A stretch of DNA of 9,612 bases from Akkermansiaceae bacterium UBA3385 (GTDB lineage Bacteria > Verrucomicrobiota > Verrucomicrobiia > Verrucomicrobiales > Akkermansiaceae). Every line of letters begins with the position of its first letter. Positions within the stretch are counted from its first letter, which is position 1. A program made the translations under genes and the position numbers. Shown here piece by piece: positions 5,854 through 9,612 of the stretch. The notes beneath the pieces were generated by a model. It saw only the letters and a list, made by a program, of their open reading frames with translations. It searched no databases and was not told the DNA's origin. The stretch is taken from the NCBI GenBank assembly GCA_002358905.1, contig DEPT01000030.1, positions 1 to 9,612 of the forward strand. Reading direction: 5' to 3'.

Positions 5854-8721
5854 TTATTTCTGGCGACGGCGACGCATGCAGAGTGCACTGAGAGCCAGCA
5901 GGCTGAGTGAGGTCGTGGTCGGTTCCGGAATCAGGGAAGAATTCTGCTTCACAGCAAAGACCACGGTACCAGCCTCGGAAAGAGTCACACTGCTCATATC
6001 CTGCAGGTTTCCTTCAGCATCATAGAAGCCGTATTCCACCAGTCCGCTATCTTCAAGCAATGTCACCGTGGCGGCATCCAGGGTAAAGGTGAACCCTTCA
6101 CCGGTAATCTCAGAGCTGTCAAGGCAGAGGGTCAGCACAATATCCATGTCCGCGCCATCTGCAGCAGCCAGAGCACCGGTCAGGAAATCCACGCTCAAGC
6201 TGATGGCAAGCTCACCTTCTATGGTAGCAAATCCATTCAGCAACGGTACAGATGAAGTGATGCAGAGGGCATCAGATTCCAGTGTCTCCATTTCCATGAC
6301 GGTGATGTCGTTGAACACATAGGTACTGTCAAAACTGGTCAGAGCAGCCTCGCTGTATTCATCCACCAGGAAAACGTCCTGCAGACAAGCGGAATTCAGA
6401 GTTACAGCCGTGCTTACGTTAATGGTGGCAGGGGTGCCATCTTCCCTGGTGATACCCACCAGGCGCCCCTCTGAAATACTGAATGACTCCGTGCTGCTGG
6501 GGCCCCCCAGCTTCACCGCCGAGTCAGCATCGGTGGTAATGCTGATTTCTCCGGCATTGGTGATACCACCCTGCAACTCCAGCGTGTAACCGCTAGTGGC
6601 AGAAAGGTTAGCGCTTCCACCCCAGAGTTCAATATCGTTGGCCGTACCATCTGCCAACTGGTTGCCGGAGAAAATAATATTCCCCGCATCCGCGCTGATG
6701 TTAACATCTCCCTCAGCATAAATGGCACCACCACCAGAGCCAGCAGTGTTGCCGCTGATTTCCATGGGCCCACCACTCAGTGATACAGAACCCGCGCTGT
6801 AAATGGCACCGCCATAAAGCTCTGCCTTGTTGTCGGAAATGGAAACGGCTCCACCCTCACCTGGCGTGATGACGACGTCTTCCAGGCTGTATATGGCACC
6901 ACCATCTCCCAGCTCAGCTGTATTCCCGGTAAGGGAAACATTCTGACTCGACGCAATTTCCACACCACCCTCTGCATACAAGGCACCACCGGAATAATCT
7001 GCCGTATTCCCGGCAATCACGATATCTCCCTCAGTACTGGTCAGGTAAATGCTTGCACTGCTTCGCAAGGCTCCACCGGAAAAATCGTCCCCGGCACCGG
7101 TACCCGTAGTATTATTTTCCACAGTAATGCTGGCAGCCTCAATCGTCAAATCACCGCCGGAGGCATAAATGGCGCCGGCAGAGGTGGAATTGACAGCATT
7201 GGAATTTCCTGAGATGACAACATCCCCGGAGGCGGCAATACTGACAGCCCCGGTAGAACTCAAGGCACCGGCGCGAATCCAATCCTCTGTGGTACTGTTT
7301 GTTGCTGCATTATTGCTCAAGGTGACATTCAGCACATCGCAGATATCGATATCCCCACCCTGCGCACTCACCGCACCAAATTCAGTCGTGTACCCATCGA
7401 TGGTGACAGACTCTTCCCCGGTACCGGCGATGGAGATAGCCCCGTCCGCATACAAACGCCCCTTCAACAATTCGAAATCAGGAGATTCGGAAACAAAATC
7501 CTGCGTAAGTTCAGCAGCCACAGAACCAGTGGAAGCCAGACTGCTGCTATAAGCACCCAGGGTATCAGAATCCAGATAGGTCATCCCCTCATCATCCACA
7601 CCCAGCACCACCGTACCACGATGGTTGGAGGCATTCAGCAGCGAGCCACCGGCAGAAATATCAATGGTGTTGTAGAAGATGTAATCCCCCAGATCTACCT
7701 CTGCCCCTTCCGCCAGAACGATGCTGCCAGAATAGCCGGAGGTGGCGTCATCAGAAATACTGAAAGTGCCCGTACTGCCCAGGCTGAGATTCATATTATT
7801 GTTCTGGCCGTTAACCACAGCACCATTCACCGTAACAGACAGCCCACTAATACCGCCCTTACCCTCCAGGTCCATCGCGGCACCTTCATTCACAAAGAAG
7901 CCATCACCAGCAGAGGTGATACGGGCGCTATCGCCGAACTTAACCGTGCCGGAGTTGATGTTGATGCGTCTGCCGCCATCAAGATGAAGCGTACTGTTGA
8001 GCTCCAGGGTACCCGCGCCATTCTTGTTAATCGAAAGGCCAGTACCGATATTCTTACCCAGCGTGAAGGTGGCGCCCTCGCCAGCCTCCAGCACCAGCAC
8101 ACTACCGGCACCATCATGGGTCAGAACCCTGCCATTCGTGGAGGCATCCCAGGAGAATGACTTACCGTCAGCCACGGCAAAGGTGAAGTACGCCCCCCAG
8201 CCATTCAGGCGGGCACCGATTGAAGCCGAGCCAGATTCCGTGATTTCCACACGGCCACCGCCATTCACCACAAGAGATTCGGTGTAATCCTGCATGCCGA
8301 TGTTATCATGCAGATTACCTAAGCTGCCACCGTAGTTAAGAGCCTCCACCTTCAGTGTACCATTCACCGTGACCACGGAGGAAGCATTGTGCCAGCCGTT
8401 TGTCAGAAGCTTTGCACCGTTCTTGATTTCAAGCGTAGCGCCGGAGGCAATGGTGATATTGCCCGTGCTGTTCGGTCTCGATACCCCATCGAACACCACA
8501 GTACCACTGTTTACGATGATATTGCCGCTGCCGCCGATACTGCCGGAGCCGGAAACGACGGAATCACCGGTAAAGGTAATGCTGCCTACCGTGGCCGTAT
8601 CCGTCACGGTCACATTCTCGGCAACCGTCTGGTCACCTGTGGTAGATGAATTCCACTCTGCTGCCTGGAGAGGTGCCAGCAAAGCCGCTAAAATAAGGGA
8701 AAGAGCTAATGTGCGTTTCAT
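5854..8721 (-). CDS. PEP-CTERM surface protein with beta-strand and Pmp-like GGA[IL] repeats
   Basis: A 955-residue exported protein. Signal peptide MKRTLALSLILAALLAPLQA is followed by a Ser/Thr/Gly/Asn-rich beta-helical body. Residues about 230-267 (GAGTLELNS...GTVKFGD) fit the autotransporter-associated beta-strand repeat. A later array has [ILVF]xxN...GGA[IL] units as in chlamydial Pmp passengers. The C-terminus has PEP (932-934), a short hydrophobic helix and RRRRQK, a PEP-CTERM sorting tail; there is no autotransporter beta-barrel. The likely role is a surface-exposed adhesin or matrix protein processed by an exosortase-type system; the ligand is unknown. The reading frame opens further upstream, to an ATG at 8787, but I chose ATG 8721 because it begins the signal peptide directly and because the predicted promoter and transcription start lie inside the 22-codon extension. 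It ends in tandem TAA TAA stops. It is probably the first gene of a unit with the GH18 gene. Confidence 0.85.
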   Translation of the reverse strand: MKRTLALSLILAALLAPLQAAEWNSSTTGDQTVAENVTVTDTATVGSITFTGDSVVSGSGSIGGSGNIIVNSGTVVFDGVSRPNSTGNITIASGATLEIKNGAKLLTNGWHNASSVVTVNGTLKVEALNYGGSLGNLHDNIGMQDYTESLVVNGGGRVEITESGSASIGARLNGWGAYFTFAVADGKSFSWDASTNGRVLTHDGAGSVLVLEAGEGATFTLGKNIGTGLSINKNGAGTLELNSTLHLDGGRRININSGTVKFGDSARITSAGDGFFVNEGAAMDLEGKGGISGLSVTVNGAVVNGQNNNMNLSLGSTGTFSISDDATSGYSGSIVLAEGAEVDLGDYIFYNTIDISAGGSLLNASNHRGTVVLGVDDEGMTYLDSDTLGAYSSSLASTGSVAAELTQDFVSESPDFELLKGRLYADGAISIAGTGEESVTIDGYTTEFGAVSAQGGDIDICDVLNVTLSNNAATNSTTEDWIRAGALSSTGAVSIAASGDVVISGNSNAVNSTSAGAIYASGGDLTIEAASITVENNTTGTGAGDDFSGGALRSSASIYLTSTEGDIVIAGNTADYSGGALYAEGGVEIASSQNVSLTGNTAELGDGGAIYSLEDVVITPGEGGAVSISDNKAELYGGAIYSAGSVSLSGGPMEISGNTAGSGGGAIYAEGDVNISADAGNIIFSGNQLADGTANDIELWGGSANLSATSGYTLELQGGITNAGEISITTDADSAVKLGGPSSTESFSISEGRLVGITREDGTPATINVSTAVTLNSACLQDVFLVDEYSEAALTSFDSTYVFNDITVMEMETLESDALCITSSVPLLNGFATIEGELAISLSVDFLTGALAAADGADMDIVLTLCLDSSEITGEGFTFTLDAATVTLLEDSGLVEYGFYDAEGNLQDMSSVTLSEAGTVVFAVKQNSSLIPEPTTTSLSLLALSALCMRRRRQK
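5857..5928 (-). other. PEP-CTERM sorting signal
   Basis: This encodes the last 24 residues of the surface protein: PEPTTT, the hydrophobic run SLSLLALSALCM, then RRRRQK. The order (PEP, membrane segment, arginine cluster at the extreme C-terminus) is the PEP-CTERM pattern. The hydrophobic segment is short, as I recall from Verrucomicrobial examples. The sorting enzyme itself is not in this window. Confidence 0.85.
6658..7320 (-). repeat. Pmp-like protein repeat array
   Basis: In protein order the asparagine motifs are LSNN, ISGN, VENN, IAGN, LTGN, ISDN, ISGN and FSGN. All but the last are followed by a GAL, GAI, GGAL or GGAI motif. The seven GA-motif codons lie near 7264, 7171, 7069, 6982, 6895, 6805 and 6724, spaced 93, 102, 87, 87, 90 and 81 bases, or 27-34 residues each. 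This matches the GGA[ILV] plus FxxN logic of Chlamydia polymorphic membrane proteins, here mostly with Ile, Val or Leu in the Phe position. Each unit is probably one or two rungs of a right-handed beta-helix. Confidence 0.75.
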
Positions 8722-8737
8722 ATAATTAGTAGTCACA

Positions 8738-8760
8738 AATCGTGAAAAAGCTCCACGATT
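8738..8760 (-). promoter_or_regulatory. Hairpin at the predicted 5' end of the surface-protein mRNA
   Basis: On the minus strand AATCGTG and CACGATT pair perfectly over 7 bp around the 9-base loop GAGCTTTTT. The upstream arm starts at about the predicted transcription start (near 8761) and the stem ends 16 bases before the ATG at 8721. Such 5'-terminal stems protect some bacterial mRNAs from decay; that role here is inference. It could alternatively be a DNA operator. Confidence 0.45.
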
Positions 8761-8767
8761 AACGTAC

Positions 8768-8795
8768 ATCATACGCCTCCCCTGCAAAATGGCAA
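8768..8795 (-). promoter_or_regulatory. Sigma-70-like promoter of the surface protein / GH18 unit
   Basis: On the minus strand TTGCCA (8795-8790) and TATGAT (8773-8768) are separated by 16 bp; each matches the consensus hexamer at 5 of 6 positions. The predicted start is near 8761, giving a leader of about 40 nt before ATG 8721. This supports the shorter start of the downstream protein. Confidence 0.6.
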
Positions 8796-8821
8796 GCTAA
8801 TTTTACAAAGTCCCAAGATAT

Positions 8822-8843
8822 TTATACGCACCTTATACGCACC
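8822..8843. repeat. Tandem 11-bp direct repeat (TTATACGCACC x2)
   Basis: Two exact, adjacent copies of TTATACGCACC at 8822-8832 and 8833-8843. Relative to the predicted minus-strand start near 8761 they span about -61 to -82. The 11-bp period puts both copies on nearly the same face of the helix, as expected for paired activator sites. They also sit near the probable left end of the mobile element, so a link to insertion is possible. On the minus strand they contain TATAAG and TATAAA, which could act as weak -10 boxes. Confidence 0.55.
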
Positions 8844-8872
8844 GCATTGCCTCAAAAAAACCAGTCACCGAA

Positions 8873-8908
8873 CTGACACTTCTCACGAGTTTGGCTGACA
8901 CGTGAAAA
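8873..8908 (+). repeat. Direct and inverted repeats ahead of the transposase gene
   Basis: CTGACAC occurs at 8873-8879 and again at 8895-8901, 22 bp apart (two helical turns). Overlapping this, TTCTCACG (8880-8887) and CGTGAAAA (8901-8908) form an inverted repeat with one mismatch. A second small stem, TGCCT/AGGCA, lies at 8915-8932, just before the transposase start. These could be subterminal transposase binding sites or control the transposase promoter; I see no clear -35/-10 pair for that gene. Confidence 0.35.
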
Positions 8909-8945
8909 GCTGGATGCCTCATAAATCAGGCACTAACATATACAC

Positions 8946-9612
8946 ATGTCACTCAAAATGAGTAAGCAAGCAATAATTGAGTTACTGAATTCGAACGCGT
9001 TAAAGTATCGAAAGGCTCACTCGCGCAAAGCCAAAGGTGAACTGCTTAAGCAACTAATGGAACTCACTGGTTACAAGTCGTCTAAAAGCATTATACGTTA
9101 CTATTCTCGCATACGAAAACGTAAGCGAGTTGAGAAAAGGGGGCGACTGCCAAAATTGCAACTCAACGATATCGAGCTCATAAAGACCATTTGGTTGAAA
9201 TCTGACCAACCTTGCGGTAAAAGGCTTCACCCCATGTTGCCAACGTGGCTAAAAGCCTTCTCAAAACGACACGAAATAGATGAAGAGTCTCAAAGACGCG
9301 TTCTAAGTGTCTCGCCAGCCACTCTGAATCGAGTTTTGCGAGGATTTAAAGTAGATGATATTCATAAGGCCAATAAACAAACTATCAGCGCATTAAAGCA
9401 ATCCATACCAATTATAGACACAACTCGCAAGATTGATATTCCCGGCCATCTGTATGCCGATACGGTAGCTCATTGTGGGGATAGCACACGTGGTAGCTTC
9501 GTATGGACGTTAACAGTAACGGATGATTTGACCTTATGGACACAGAACCGAGCAATCTGGAACAAAGGCCAAGAGGCTACCTGTGCGGCCTTTCTGTACC
9601 TGCTACGAGAGA
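8946..9612 (+). CDS. DDE (integrase-core) transposase, N-terminal part
   Basis: An open frame of 222 codons that runs off the right edge. The start is the first ATG after an in-frame TAA at 8934; a second ATG at 8958 (Met5) is an alternative, and neither has a Shine-Dalgarno. Residues about 15-75 are very basic (for example IRYYSRIRKRKRVEKRGR) and look like a helix-turn-helix DNA-binding region. From about residue 165 the sequence turns into an rve-type catalytic core: HLYADTVAHCGDS supplies the first catalytic Asp (Asp172), followed by FVWTLTVTDDLTLWTQNRAIWNKG, a pattern known from transposases annotated as integrase catalytic domain proteins. The later catalytic Asp and Glu lie beyond the window, so intactness cannot be judged. 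It should cut and join the ends of its own element. It is divergent from the surface-protein gene. I do not assign an IS family name. Confidence 0.8.
   Translation, partial: MSLKMSKQAIIELLNSNALKYRKAHSRKAKGELLKQLMELTGYKSSKSIIRYYSRIRKRKRVEKRGRLPKLQLNDIELIKTIWLKSDQPCGKRLHPMLPTWLKAFSKRHEIDEESQRRVLSVSPATLNRVLRGFKVDDIHKANKQTISALKQSIPIIDTTRKIDIPGHLYADTVAHCGDSTRGSFVWTLTVTDDLTLWTQNRAIWNKGQEATCAAFLYLLRE

Larger units (their letters stand above)
8845..9612 (+). mobile_element. Left part of an insertion sequence (left boundary approximate)
   Basis: The DDE transposase gene and the shift to AT-richer DNA mark a mobile element continuing past the right edge. Hand counts of 60-base lines give 27/60 GC at 9001-9060 and 22/60 at 9061-9120, against 33/60 at 7201-7260. 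The exact left end cannot be fixed because the right terminal repeat is outside the window; a plausible start is the TGCCTCA at 8848-8854, repeated at 8915-8921. The stretch 8796-8844 before it probably belongs to the promoter region of the neighbouring surface-protein gene. Confidence 0.55.

Noticed and set aside
6658..7320. Possible CRISPR or DNA-level tandem array
   Set aside because: The periodicity is at the protein level (27-34 residues, variable spacing) and the DNA units are not identical.
7621..8160. 179-codon plus-strand open frame
   Set aside because: It is antisense to the repeat-rich surface protein; the low-complexity Gly/Ser/Thr coding strand readily leaves open frames opposite it.
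8722..8787. N-terminal 22-residue extension of the surface protein (start at 8787)
   Set aside because: It would place charged residues ahead of a complete signal peptide, and the predicted promoter and 5' hairpin lie within it.

Overview
The window looks like chromosomal DNA from a Verrucomicrobiota bacterium, plausibly a gut Akkermansia-like lineage. Three things suggest this: a 1244-residue pilin-like protein carrying the GPDQR signature of the Verru_Chthon cassette protein A family; a surface protein combining autotransporter-type beta-strand repeats, Pmp-like GGA[IL] repeats and a short PEP-CTERM tail ending in RRRRQK; and a secreted family 18 glycosidase. No start codon here has a well-placed Shine-Dalgarno sequence. 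The genus is a guess from protein style, not a database match.

Layout, left to right. Bases 1-248 (minus) are the first 82 codons of a cysteine-rich Fe-S cluster scaffold-like protein, cut by the window edge. Bases 249-505 are intergenic and hold a minus-strand -10 box (TATAAT) with a perfect 13-bp palindrome just downstream. Bases 506-4240 (minus) encode the pilin-like/GspK-like protein. A strong hairpin at 4261-4294 separates it from the GH18 gene at 4320-5816 (minus). Only 37 bp further upstream ends the PEP-CTERM/Pmp-like protein gene, 5854-8721 (minus). That gene has a good sigma-70-like promoter (8768-8795), a hairpin at the predicted 5' end of its transcript, and an 11-bp tandem repeat further upstream. 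From about 8845 to the right edge the DNA is more AT-rich and reads on the plus strand into the first 222 codons of a DDE (rve-type) transposase, so a mobile element lies next to this promoter.

How the genes may work together: the PEP-CTERM protein and the GH18 enzyme are probably one transcription unit, pairing a surface-anchored beta-helix protein with an exported enzyme acting on N-acetylglucosamine-containing glycans (chitin or host glycoprotein glycans). The pilin-like gene follows in the same direction behind the hairpin and could be partly read through or independent. The Fe-S gene has its own promoter and is functionally unrelated. I saw no CRISPR array, tRNA, rRNA or defence system. 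The parts most worth a second look are the Pmp-like/PEP-CTERM protein with its regulatory region, the GH18 domain arrangement, and the palindrome at the Fe-S gene.
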